Assembly: GCF_007859075.1 (NCBI RefSeq)
Contig: NZ_VOAK01000021.1
Coordinates: forward strand, 229,315-293,314
Reading direction: 5' to 3'
From: Gemmobacter aquaticus
GTDB lineage: Bacteria > Pseudomonadota > Alphaproteobacteria > Rhodobacterales > Rhodobacteraceae
Length of the DNA stretch: 64,000 bases
This document shows, piece by piece, positions 53,041-61,720 of this stretch (positions are counted from its first letter, which is position 1; each line of letters starts with the position of its first letter). Both the position numbers and the translations under genes were made by a program. The notes beneath the pieces are model-generated. The model did not search any database, was not told the DNA's origin, and saw only the letters and a list, made by a program, of their open reading frames with translations.

Positions 53041-54014
53041 CCGGGACAATTCTGGAGGTCCGCGACCTTGCGATAAGCCTTTGCGACGGGCACGCGCCAG
53101 TCGCGGCGGTTGAGGGCGTGAATTTCAACATCGGGAGGGGCGAGGTCTTCGGTCTGGTGGGGGAGTCGGGCTGTGGCAAAAGCCTCTGCGCGCTGGCGCT
53201 GGCCGGGCTGCTGAAGTCGCCCATGGCGATCAGCGGCGGGCAGATCCTGCTGGAAGGGCGAGACCTGGCCCCCTTGCCCGCCAGCGAGATGCGCCGTCTG
53301 CGCGGCAACAAGGTCTCGATGATCTTTCAAGAGCCGATGACGGCGCTGAACCCACTGATGACGGTGGGCGATCAGATCGGCGAGATGTTCGTGCTGCATC
53401 GCGGACTGACTGCCCGCGCTGCACGGGTGAAGGCCATCGAGGCGCTGGAACAGGTTCAGGTTTCCAGCCCTGAGCGACGGATCCATGCCTATCCGCACCA
53501 GCTTTCGGGGGGAATGCGGCAACGCGTGATGATCGCCATCGCGCTGGCCTGTGACCCTGCATTGCTGATCGCTGACGAGCCGACCACGGCGCTGGATGTG
53601 ACCATACAGGCCGAGATTGTCGAACTGGTGCTGGAACTTTGCCGGGCCAAGGGCACGGCGGTGATGATGATCTCGCATGACCTGGGGCTGGTGGCGCGCA
53701 TCTGCAACCGCGTGGCGGTGATGTACGCAGGCCAGATCGTCGAGCAGCGCAGCGCGGAAGAAATCTTTACCGCCTCGGCCCATCCCTATACGCGCGGCCT
53801 GATCGAGGCTCTGCCCCGACTCGGGCGGCGGCTGGAGCGGGGGCAAGAACGGCTGACCGAGATCGGCGGGGTCGTGCCTGCCATCCGCGATTTCCCGCAG
53901 GGCTGCCGTTTTGCGCCGCGCTGCAGCCGGGTCACAGCCGAATGCCGTGCCGCGCCCGTGGCGATGACCGAACTGAACGAGGGAGGCCGGGTCCGGTGTT
54001 TGCATCATGTCTGA
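53037..54014 (+). CDS. Peptide ABC transporter ATP-binding protein (DppD type)
   Basis: 325 residues. Walker A GESGCGKSLCA, signature LSGGMRQRVMIAIAL, Walker B LLIADEPTTALD and a C-terminal oligopeptide/dipeptide ATPase extension (FPQGCRFAPRCSRVTAEC) whose cysteines commonly bind a cofactor cluster in this family. Overlaps the next ATPase gene by 8 nt. Confidence 0.94.
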   Translation: MTGTILEVRDLAISLCDGHAPVAAVEGVNFNIGRGEVFGLVGESGCGKSLCALALAGLLKSPMAISGGQILLEGRDLAPLPASEMRRLRGNKVSMIFQEPMTALNPLMTVGDQIGEMFVLHRGLTARAARVKAIEALEQVQVSSPERRIHAYPHQLSGGMRQRVMIAIALACDPALLIADEPTTALDVTIQAEIVELVLELCRAKGTAVMMISHDLGLVARICNRVAVMYAGQIVEQRSAEEIFTASAHPYTRGLIEALPRLGRRLERGQERLTEIGGVVPAIRDFPQGCRFAPRCSRVTAECRAAPVAMTELNEGGRVRCLHHV

Positions 54015-55014
54015 AGTCGCAATGAACCCCGCCTCCGAACCCCTGCTGTCGGTGCAGGGACTCAAGGTGCATTACGCGGTACGACAGGGCTGGCGCGGCT
54101 CTGCCTTCGCGGTCAAGGCGGTGGATGGGGTGGACCTGACGCTGCATGCGGGCGAATGCCTTGGCCTTGTGGGCGAAAGCGGTTGCGGAAAATCCTCTAT
54201 CGCGCAGGCTCTGCTGGGACTGGTGCCTGCTACGGCAGGGGTGATCCGGCTGGACGGCCACGAGATCACGGGCGCCGCGCAGGTTCCAGCCATGGCGCTG
54301 GCCCGATCGGCACAGATGGTGTTTCAGGACCCGATGTCCTCGCTGAACCCGCGCCAGACCATTCGGGAAATTCTCTCTGGCCCGCTACGCCTGCATGGGA
54401 TGAGCGACCGCATTGAGCGCGAAGCCCGCGTAGCCGAGATGCTGGGCCTGGTCGGCATGTCGCCCGAGGTGGCCACCCGCTACCCGCACGAATTCTCAGG
54501 CGGGCAGCGCCAGCGTCTGTGCATCGCGCGGGCACTGATCCTTCGGCCAAAGCTGGTCATTTGCGACGAGCCTGTCTCGGCACTGGATGTCTCGATCCGG
54601 GCGCAGATCATTAACCTTCTGCTGGAGCTGAAGGACAGGCTGGGCCTCGCGCTGCTGCTGATCTCGCATGATCTGGGTGTCGTCGAACATATGAGTGACC
54701 GCATCGCCGTCATGTATCTAGGCCGCATCGTCGAAGAGGGTGGCTGGCACGAGATCTTCACCGAGCCCAGCCATCCCTACACGCGGGCACTGATTTCTGC
54801 GATCCCCGACCCAATGCACCGCGACAAGGCGCCCGCCCGACTGGGCGGCGAGATTCCCAGCCCGCTTGCCCCGCCCGACGGCTGCGCCTTCAATCCGCGT
54901 TGCCCCCATGCGCTGCCGCAGTGCCGCAGCGGCGCGGGACCGGATTTCACCCCTATCGGCGCCGATCACAAGGCGCGCTGCCATCTGCTGCACACCGGAA
55001 CGAACCATGTCTGA
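54007..55014 (+). CDS. Peptide ABC transporter ATP-binding protein (DppF type)
   Basis: 335 residues. Walker A GESGCGKSSIA, signature FSGGQRQRLCIARAL, Walker B VICDEPVSALD and the C-terminal PDGCAFNPRCPHALPQC segment. Second ATPase of the heterodimer. Its last 8 nt overlap the start of the YkuD-AstE fusion gene, tying that enzyme to peptide import. Confidence 0.94.
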   Translation: MSEVAMNPASEPLLSVQGLKVHYAVRQGWRGSAFAVKAVDGVDLTLHAGECLGLVGESGCGKSSIAQALLGLVPATAGVIRLDGHEITGAAQVPAMALARSAQMVFQDPMSSLNPRQTIREILSGPLRLHGMSDRIEREARVAEMLGLVGMSPEVATRYPHEFSGGQRQRLCIARALILRPKLVICDEPVSALDVSIRAQIINLLLELKDRLGLALLLISHDLGVVEHMSDRIAVMYLGRIVEEGGWHEIFTEPSHPYTRALISAIPDPMHRDKAPARLGGEIPSPLAPPDGCAFNPRCPHALPQCRSGAGPDFTPIGADHKARCHLLHTGTNHV

Positions 55015-56554
55015 CCTTTCCGCCGCCGAACCTTATGCCACCGCCACCTTCATCCCGGAAATTGGCCCCGAATTGATCATCACGGTGCGGGCGGGCCAAA
55101 ATCCCGACGCCCCGCATCACGGCACGCTTTCCATCGGCGACTGGACGGTGCCTTGCGCCGTGGGCCGCTCGGGCATCGTGGACCCGGCACTGAAGCGAGA
55201 GGGTGACGGCGCCACCCCAGCCGGTCGCTTTGCGCTTCGCTATGGGTATTACGAGCCGGGGGTCTTTGCCGATGCCGAAATGGCGGCACTTGCCTTTCCC
55301 TTCAAGCCAAAGCCCGACAGCTATGACTGGATCGAGAACCCGGCCAGCCCTGATTACAACCGGATGCGCGCCCGCAGCCATAACGAGCCCCCACCCGACC
55401 GTGCACCCGGCCTGTTCGACATTTTCATCCCGCTGGGCTGGAACGATGCCGTGCCGCGCGCGGCGGGGGGCAGTGCGATCTTTTTGCATGCCGCCCGCCG
55501 CGAAATGACGGGTACTGCAGGCTGTGTCGCCGTGCCGCATGATCAACTGCTGAATCTGGCGCGGCGTCTGCGCCCTGGCATGATCATCGAGATCGCGGCG
55601 CCAGAACAGATGACAGAGGCGCTGGCCCTGCCTGACAGTCTGGAAAGCGTTACTTTTCATAGCCTGCGCGCCGGCCCGCGCGTGATCGTGACAGGCGCCG
55701 TGCACGGGAACGAGGTCTGCGGACCCAAGGCAATCACCCGCATGATTGCCGAATTCCGCGCGGGGCGCCGCAAACTGCTATGCGGCTCGGTGACCTTCGT
55801 GCCAGTGGTAAATCCCATGGCATATCGGCTTGACCGGCGAGAGGGAGAGCGCAACCTGAACCGCAACCTGCGCGACTATCCTGTGCCGCAGGTCAATGAA
55901 GACCGCGTGGCGAATGTGCTGTGCCCGATGCTGCGCGCCCATGACGTTCTGATCGATCTGCATTCTTTCGGCGCTGATGGACCGGCCTTCGCCCTGTTCG
56001 GCCCCGATGCGCCCGGCAGCGATCTCGAGCCGTACGCGCGCCCAATCGAAGAGCGGCGGTTGGTCGGCGCACTGGGCCTTCCATTTGCGGTGCAGGGCTG
56101 GATGCCCGCGCATCTGAAGGCCCTGACGCAGCAAGGCCGGGCGCAAGAGATCGGACACGCTATCGGCACCACCGAGTTCATGCGGTTCACCGGTGGGGCC
56201 GCGATTACCGTGGAATGCGGCTCGCACAAGGATCCGGCCTCGATTGGGGTGGCCTATGACGTTGTCGCACGCGGCCTTGCGGCGCTTGGTCTGATCATGG
56301 CAGAGGCAGGCACGCCCCCTGCTCCGCCGACGATCCTGCACATTGGTGATGCGATCTTTGCCGAAAGCGATGAGGACCGGCTGCTGCGCACCTATGTCAC
56401 CGGCGAGCCGGTGCGCGCAGGCGAAGTGATCGGCCAGCGCGCCGATGGCCGCCCGATCACCGCGCCGCATGACGGGGCGGTGATCTTTGCCAGCGGCACG
56501 GTGAAGGCCGGAACCGAGATGTGCTTCCTGTGTCGGCCCGGTGATCCAGGCTAA
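55007..56554 (+). CDS. Fusion of YkuD (L,D-transpeptidase fold) and AstE/aspartoacylase-type zinc hydrolase
   Basis: 515 residues from ATG 55007. Residues about 20-195 are a YkuD domain with H161 and C173 (FLHAARREMTGTAGCVAV), like the stand-alone protein at 45462. Residues about 215-515 are a succinylglutamate desuccinylase/M14-like domain: zinc ligands H233 and E236 (GAVHGNEVCG), H319 (IDLHSFG), putative catalytic E403 (TVECGSH), and a C-terminal beta domain. No signal peptide. The fusion could trim imported murein peptides twice (L,D-carboxypeptidase-like plus gamma-D-Glu-diaminopimelate or N-acyl cleavage). Activity is inferred. Confidence 0.85.
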   Translation: MSDLSAAEPYATATFIPEIGPELIITVRAGQNPDAPHHGTLSIGDWTVPCAVGRSGIVDPALKREGDGATPAGRFALRYGYYEPGVFADAEMAALAFPFKPKPDSYDWIENPASPDYNRMRARSHNEPPPDRAPGLFDIFIPLGWNDAVPRAAGGSAIFLHAARREMTGTAGCVAVPHDQLLNLARRLRPGMIIEIAAPEQMTEALALPDSLESVTFHSLRAGPRVIVTGAVHGNEVCGPKAITRMIAEFRAGRRKLLCGSVTFVPVVNPMAYRLDRREGERNLNRNLRDYPVPQVNEDRVANVLCPMLRAHDVLIDLHSFGADGPAFALFGPDAPGSDLEPYARPIEERRLVGALGLPFAVQGWMPAHLKALTQQGRAQEIGHAIGTTEFMRFTGGAAITVECGSHKDPASIGVAYDVVARGLAALGLIMAEAGTPPAPPTILHIGDAIFAESDEDRLLRTYVTGEPVRAGEVIGQRADGRPITAPHDGAVIFASGTVKAGTEMCFLCRPGDPG

Positions 56555-56589
56555 CCGCCAACCTCGCAAAGGAGCAGGGCTAGCGTTCT

Positions 56590-57115
56590 GGGGACTTCAA
56601 GCAGGGGCAATACTTCAACCGCATGTATTCGGTGCGGTCCAAGCGCTGCACCACTACACGCGCGCCGTTCGCGGCTTCCGGGTGGCATGCGACAGGCATC
56701 GGGCGAAAAGCCGATCGGCTGACAGCCCGACCTGGAAGGACGAAACCCGCGTCTACCGCCTGCAGACCGACGACGGCCAGCGCATCATCGGTCGCCGGGT
56801 TCCGCCCACCTGGGTCGCGACCACACTCGCCGACGACGCGCTGAAGCTCACGGCGGCGCAGGTCCATGCCCTCACTCTCGACGGCAAGACCGTGGTGCGG
56901 CTGTCGGAGGGGATGGAATTGCACCGATCCCGCGTTATGGGCGTGAACCGGATCGAGCTTTCCGGTTTCACGGAAGCCGCGAAAGATCGGCTCAAGGCCG
57001 ATGGCTTCATTTCGGAGATCATCAGCTGAAAGCTGCGACTCTTCTGACCGGTCTAGGTAGACGGCGTTACCATTTTCGGCCGCCTGCATGAGCGTTTCCC
57101 GGTTTGCGCTCTAGA
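56590..57115 (+). pseudogene. Strawberry-notch-family plasmid protein, C-terminal remnant
   Basis: The frame WKDETRVYRLQTDDGQRIIGRRVPPTWVA ... SRVMGVNRIELSGFTEAAKDRLKADGFISEIIS matches the C-terminal end of strawberry-notch-type NTPase/methylase proteins carried on alphaproteobacterial plasmids. After a TGA the same frame continues KLRLF*PV*VDGVTIFGRLHERFPV, so at least three stops have accumulated. The large N-terminal part is absent. Confidence 0.7.
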
Positions 57116-57145
57116 TGCCCGCTTAAGTTGAACGCGGTGTGATCG

Positions 57146-57530
57146 ATGTCTCCCGAAACCAAGGGCCTGCTGCGTGACCTTGCGCAGAACGCAGAAAATG
57201 TGTGCTGTAATTACCTTCCCGACGGGCGGCGGGAAGGCTCATATTGGAACGTGGGCGACCTGCAGAACAACCCCGGCCGGTCGCTCTTCGTGCGGCTGAC
57301 CGGGCCAGCGTTCGGCCCAGGCGCAGCCGGCAAGTTCACCGATGGCGCCACGGGCGAACTTGGCGATCTTCTCGACATCATCCGCGAGAGGGCCGGGATC
57401 TCCTGTTTTCCTGATCTTCTGGCCGAGGCCCGGGGGATTATGCAGCTGGCATTCAAGCCGGACTGGGCCAAATACGCCAAAGCTGCGCCCTTCAAGCGCA
57501 ACGATGCCATGCTGGACGTGCTCCCGGTGT
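57146..57530 (+). pseudogene. Toprim/DUF7146-type plasmid primase-like protein, N-terminal remnant
   Basis: Begins MSPETKGLLRDLAQNAENVCCNYLPDGRREGSYWNVGD, then SLFVRLTGPA and GKFTDGATGELGDLLDIIRERAGI. This is the recognisable opening of the zinc-finger/toprim protein that usually follows strawberry-notch genes on such plasmids. Homology stops at about 57530, where another gene tail begins. Confidence 0.7.
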
Positions 57531-57638
57531 CCCGGTGGGTGTCCTCGTCTTCCCGGGCAATGGCATCCAGGAGAACCTCGCCGACAAGGCGAAGAAGCTC
57601 GGCATCCCCGTCATGAAGTTCGAGAAGGGGGCGTGAGC
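57530..57638 (+). pseudogene. DUF2493-family protein, C-terminal remnant
   Basis: The frame VLVFPGNGIQENLADKAKKLGIPVMKF, ending EKGA and a TGA at 57635-57637, matches the C-terminus of DUF2493/SLOG-type plasmid proteins. It is joined directly to the toprim remnant in a different frame, indicating a deletion that removed the intervening sequence. Confidence 0.6.
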
Positions 57639-58101
57639 CCTCATCTTCGACTCCCAATGCGACGAACATGACCCCAACCTCGTGCCGGTGACGTCTACGG
57701 TGACCATCACGCCGCCAGCAAAACTAATTCGGTCCGACTACATTTCAGTCTCGACGGCGTCTGCTTCGCAGGCCAAAATACGGGCGAGCATTCCGGCATG
57801 AACTCTTCGCATGGTTGCCGGCAACATAGTGGGAAGCTGGAATGAACTGCGACGATCTGCCAAACCTCCCGCGCCGCCTGGACGGTGGGCCGCCGCGTCG
57901 CAACGATGGTTCAGGCGGGAAAGCACACACTCCTCGCAGGTAACCTGCGCGCCCGGCCTTCTTCTGATCAACATCGCGGACAAACACGATGATCGACGAG
58001 CACGCGTTCCCTTCGTTGCTGAGACACAACAGTGAATGCTACAGAAAAGCAACGAAGATGGTCTTCATTCGCATTCCCCTGAACAGCACCGGAGCAACCT
58101 C
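57639..58101. other. Stretch without a supported gene
   Basis: About 460 nt following the plasmid-gene scars. Short frames exist on both strands, including one opening MNCDDLPNLPRRLDGG at 57842, but none has a recognisable family or a clear partner. The region before 58102 should hold the promoter of the response regulator gene. Confidence 0.5.
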
Positions 58102-59064
58102 ATGCAGATCCTTGCTGTAGATGACGAGCCAGACATACTCGAGCTGTTGCCATTGCTTGCAGCCCGAGTTGGGTTTCCGCACATTGTGACTGCTGCATCT
58201 GGACCTGCGGCGCTGGAAATTCTTTCCCGCCCCGGCACAGGTTTTGATTGCCTTCTTTTCGATATAAACATGCCCGACATCGACGGGATTGAGCTGACCC
58301 GTCGTGTGCGACAGATTCCAGCCTACCGCCGGACACCGATCATCATCATCACGGCAATGTCGGAACGCGAGTACATCGACAGCGCCTTTCAAGCTGGTGC
58401 CACGGACTATGTGACGAAGCCATTCGACATGACGGAGCTTGGGGTTCGTCTCCGACTGGCGAGCGAACTGGCTGCGGCACGCAGAGGAAGTGAACCGTCG
58501 CCCTTGGCGCAAGGCAAAGATGCTGGAGATATGATCCTTCAACGCGGTGACCTGGAGAGCGCCATCGAGATCGAAGGGGTTCAGAACGTTGCAGACGCTG
58601 TCTCATTCAGGAACTACATCAAGCAGCTCTCCCGATCCGGACTTGCCGCGTCACAATTGATTGCAATCGGCATCAGGCAGATAGCAGATCACCACTCCCG
58701 GGCTTCGGAGCAAGAGTTCCAGTACATTCTTCGGGAGGTCGTCGATGCCGTCAGCGCCGTCATGCTGAACACCCTTAGCCTGATTTCCTATCAAGGGAAT
58801 GGTGTCTTCTTGGCGCTATCTAGCGCAGCTGCAGTATTGGCTTCCGAGGATATCGAGGCAGAAGTTCAGGCCATCATAGATGAGCGGGATATCCAGTTGG
58901 ATGATGGAACATCAATCAATCTAGAGGTCGCAGTGGGAAGCCCGGTGCGACCGCACTTCGGTGGAATTGCTGACGTGGAAAAATCGATTGAGCGTGCTGT
59001 TGCGCGAGCCAACGCGAGAATGTCGGCGCCGCCGATCACGGTGAACTTTCGTCAGTTTAAGTAG
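58102..59064 (+). CDS. Response regulator with receiver domain and degenerate GGDEF-like output
   Basis: 320 residues from ATG 58102. The receiver domain (1-125) has the acidic pair DDE, phospho-acceptor D54 (LLFDINMPD) and the lysine in YVTKPFD. The C-terminal 170 residues (FRNYIKQLSRSGLAASQLIAIGI, SYQGNGVFLALS) have the layout of a GGDEF fold but no GG[D/E]EF motif, so cyclase activity is unlikely. Composition is less GC-rich than the catabolic operons. Probable partner of the kinase 460 nt downstream. Confidence 0.85.
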   Translation: MQILAVDDEPDILELLPLLAARVGFPHIVTAASGPAALEILSRPGTGFDCLLFDINMPDIDGIELTRRVRQIPAYRRTPIIIITAMSEREYIDSAFQAGATDYVTKPFDMTELGVRLRLASELAAARRGSEPSPLAQGKDAGDMILQRGDLESAIEIEGVQNVADAVSFRNYIKQLSRSGLAASQLIAIGIRQIADHHSRASEQEFQYILREVVDAVSAVMLNTLSLISYQGNGVFLALSSAAAVLASEDIEAEVQAIIDERDIQLDDGTSINLEVAVGSPVRPHFGGIADVEKSIERAVARANARMSAPPITVNFRQFK

Positions 59065-59525
59065 GTGGGAGCATTTCGTCCTTGAACAGGCCAGTGTGCA
59101 AAACGGTTCCATTGCGGCATGTCGCGTAGGGATGATTTGTTCTCCTTTGGTTGCCACATCCCTGTCTTGCATCCTCGCTGGAAGAATGTCGTGGGCGTGG
59201 AGTACAGGGCAGAGGGCGATGCTTCGCGGTGTTTGCCTCCGTGCGCGTGCCCCTGCCAAGGAATCTTTTCGCAGGTCGAGCGTACCGCGCCGAAAGAAGC
59301 GTCAGGTGCTGCGTGCCTGAAAAACCCGTCGGTCTTTGGACTGTCGATCCATGGAGAGAACGGGAACGCTAATGCGATTGCGCCATAGCGCACATGCCAA
59401 GCAACCCTGGAGACAGATTCTGATCTCTCACGAAATGATGTCGAGGCCCGACAGCGATCCGATTTGTGATTGCAACCAGTGACCCTTCGTCATACGCGCT
59501 GCATATTCCCACTGAACCCGCGTAG
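59065..59525. other. Stretch without a supported gene between regulator and kinase
   Basis: About 460 nt. Frames on both strands (for example 59119-59388 plus, 59052-59393 minus) have no recognisable domain. Such a long gap inside a two-component pair is unusual and may hold a promoter or an old insertion or deletion scar. Confidence 0.5.
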
Positions 59526-61553
59526 GTGACCTTGGAGGTCAACGTGCTCTACAGAAGGTATGAGATCGCCCTGTACGCCATCGTTGTTGGCGTGAGCCTG
59601 GGTGTAGCACTGGCGACTGAGCAGCTTGAGCATAACCTGCAGAAGAAGACGCTCGAGGCAGAAATTGCCAACAAAAACCAGATGTTCGCCTTTGAACTTG
59701 AATCTTCGATCTCACAACTGGTTGCATGGGCTGGCGGTATGGCGGCGGCCGTAGCCCTGAAGCCGGACATGGACCAAAGCGAGTTCAGTGCCGCAGCCGC
59801 GCGCCTTGGAACCGACAGTTCGGTTATTCTTAACATCTCTCTGGCCACTGACAGCGTCGTCCGACGTGTATATCCCGTTGAGCGGAACGCTCCCTTGTTG
59901 GGCAAGGACCTGGACACGATACCCAATCAGAGCACTGGGGTCGATTTGGCCCGGAAAACAGGGAAGCCGGTGTTTCTTGGTCCCATAGATCTGGTGCAAG
60001 GAGGCCGAGGGTTCATACTCCGGCTTGGGTTCTCGCCGAACTCCTTGGATAGCGATCCAGCCAGTCGTCGCGCGCTGATCTCTATCGCTGCGGACTCGGC
60101 AAGATTTTTCGATGGGATCAATCGGAAATCGGCAAGCTTTGGGATCAAGACAGCGGTATCGCGCGTTGAAGATGGAGCAGTGATCTTCGGCGATCCCTCT
60201 GTTCTCGAACAACAGCCGGTTATTAATACATTTTCAACACCATCGAGCAGCTGGAACATAGCATCCGTACCAGTAGCCGGGTGGCCGCTAATATCGTCGA
60301 ATGCCATGACGATCGCAGCTTTGGTACTTCTTCGCACTCTTGTAGTTTGTGCAGTCCTGCGGACAATATTCCGATTGCTCCGCAGGCAGAAAGACGCAGA
60401 GGAGCAGTTAGCCGTTGCGATTGAGGCTTTGGATGATGGTTTTGCCATCTTTGACCGAAAGGACAAACTTGTTCTATTCAATCGGCGCTATATTGATATC
60501 TACAGGACATCAAAAGACCTATTAATCCCGGGAACAAGCTTTGAGGAAATTATACGCGGCGGCGTGATGCTTGGCCAATACCCTGATGCAATAGGTCAGG
60601 AAGAAGACTGGATAGGGAAGAGACTGGCCGCACATCGCTCGGGTGAAAGCGTGTTTGAGCAAAGGCTTGATGATGGGAAATGGCTGCGGGTAGTAGAGCG
60701 TAAGACCAAGGACGGTACGACTGTCAGTTTCCGCGTCGATATAACGGAACTCAAACTGGCTGTCGAGGCCGCCCGATCCGCAGCGCGTGCAAAATCAGAG
60801 TTCATTAGTGTATTAAATCACGAACTTAGAACGCCATTAACAATTGTCATAGGCTATGTTGGATTGCTTGCCGAAATCGGCAGACACCCATCCGTGAGGG
60901 ATTTGCAGATGTCAATTGCGTCTGGTTCCACCTCCGACGCTGCGGAGGGGCTGAAAAAGCTGGTTCAGACAGCAGAGGATATGGCATCCAAGGCGAACAG
61001 GTCCGCACAGCACCTTCTGTCCCTGATCAATCACCTGCTGGACTTCTCGAAGATTGAAGCGGGCAAGATGCGGCTCGATGTAGTCAATCTAGCAGTTTCG
61101 ACAGTATTAGAGGATGTTGATCGCTCGTTCCGAGAACTGGTGGAAAGAAAGGGCCTGAAGTTCAACGTTCAAGGAACTTCGGCGGTCATACATGCAGATC
61201 CAATTCGAGTCCGTCAGATCTTGACCAATCTTCTATCCAACGCACTGAAATTCACCAGTGATGGATATATCGGCGTCGAGGCCTCGACGCGCGAAGGGGC
61301 TGTGCTTTTCAAGGTGCAAGATTCAGGCTGCGGTATCCCGAATGAACTGGTCAGCACAGTTTTCAGGCGTTTCGAACAGGCTGACCTTTCTTCGATACGT
61401 CGATCAGGCGGGACCGGGCTTGGGCTCTCTATCAGCAGAAGCCTCGTCGAATTGATGGGCGGTGAGATCGGTTTTGAAAGTAGCGTTCAGTCTGGAAGTA
61501 CATTTTGGTTCACCATTCCGTTAGCCGAGAATGACGGGGATTGGGCGAAGTGA
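59526..61553 (+). CDS. Membrane sensor histidine kinase with CHASE-like and PAS domains
   Basis: 675 residues from GTG 59526. TM1 is at about 13-30 and a CHASE-type periplasmic domain at about 40-245 (SSVILNISLATDSVVRRVYPVE). TM2 is at about 258-282 and a PAS-7-like domain at 293-405 (ALDDGFAIFDRKDKLVLFNRRYIDIYR). HisKA has H432 (NHELRTPL). The HATPase N box is LLSNALKFTSDG, with G boxes DSGCGIP and GGTGLGLSISRSLVELMGGEIG. No receiver domain. It presumably phosphorylates the regulator upstream. Confidence 0.9.
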   Translation: MTLEVNVLYRRYEIALYAIVVGVSLGVALATEQLEHNLQKKTLEAEIANKNQMFAFELESSISQLVAWAGGMAAAVALKPDMDQSEFSAAAARLGTDSSVILNISLATDSVVRRVYPVERNAPLLGKDLDTIPNQSTGVDLARKTGKPVFLGPIDLVQGGRGFILRLGFSPNSLDSDPASRRALISIAADSARFFDGINRKSASFGIKTAVSRVEDGAVIFGDPSVLEQQPVINTFSTPSSSWNIASVPVAGWPLISSNAMTIAALVLLRTLVVCAVLRTIFRLLRRQKDAEEQLAVAIEALDDGFAIFDRKDKLVLFNRRYIDIYRTSKDLLIPGTSFEEIIRGGVMLGQYPDAIGQEEDWIGKRLAAHRSGESVFEQRLDDGKWLRVVERKTKDGTTVSFRVDITELKLAVEAARSAARAKSEFISVLNHELRTPLTIVIGYVGLLAEIGRHPSVRDLQMSIASGSTSDAAEGLKKLVQTAEDMASKANRSAQHLLSLINHLLDFSKIEAGKMRLDVVNLAVSTVLEDVDRSFRELVERKGLKFNVQGTSAVIHADPIRVRQILTNLLSNALKFTSDGYIGVEASTREGAVLFKVQDSGCGIPNELVSTVFRRFEQADLSSIRRSGGTGLGLSISRSLVELMGGEIGFESSVQSGSTFWFTIPLAENDGDWAK

Positions 61554-61640
61554 CGGTGAGCCACGGAAGGCGGGGAGCCTGCTGGTCAGGTGAGTGTCTT
61601 GCCGCGAAACGATCGTCTGCCTGTTCGCGTGCCGCCCGTT

Positions 61641-61720
61641 GGCCTGCCCCCATCGAGTGTTCCAGGTTGAATGTTAGCGCATGTTTGTATTCATCCAGCG
61701 GAGTCTGCACAGATTAAGCC
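61641..61720. repeat. 80-bp IS-end repeat, copy 2
   Basis: Matches 40044-40123 with two substitutions. Here it is a solo IS end without its transposase, directly abutting the left terminus (TGACCTGCTCCCCTG) of another IS3-family element. Confidence 0.9.

Noticed and set aside
52704..54065. 453-codon minus-strand frame across the DppC/DppD genes
   Set aside because: Antisense to genes with Walker and EAA motifs; no recognisable domain.
59052..59393. Minus-strand 113-codon frame between regulator and kinase
   Set aside because: No family, no ribosome site, and overlapping alternative frames of similar length on the other strand.
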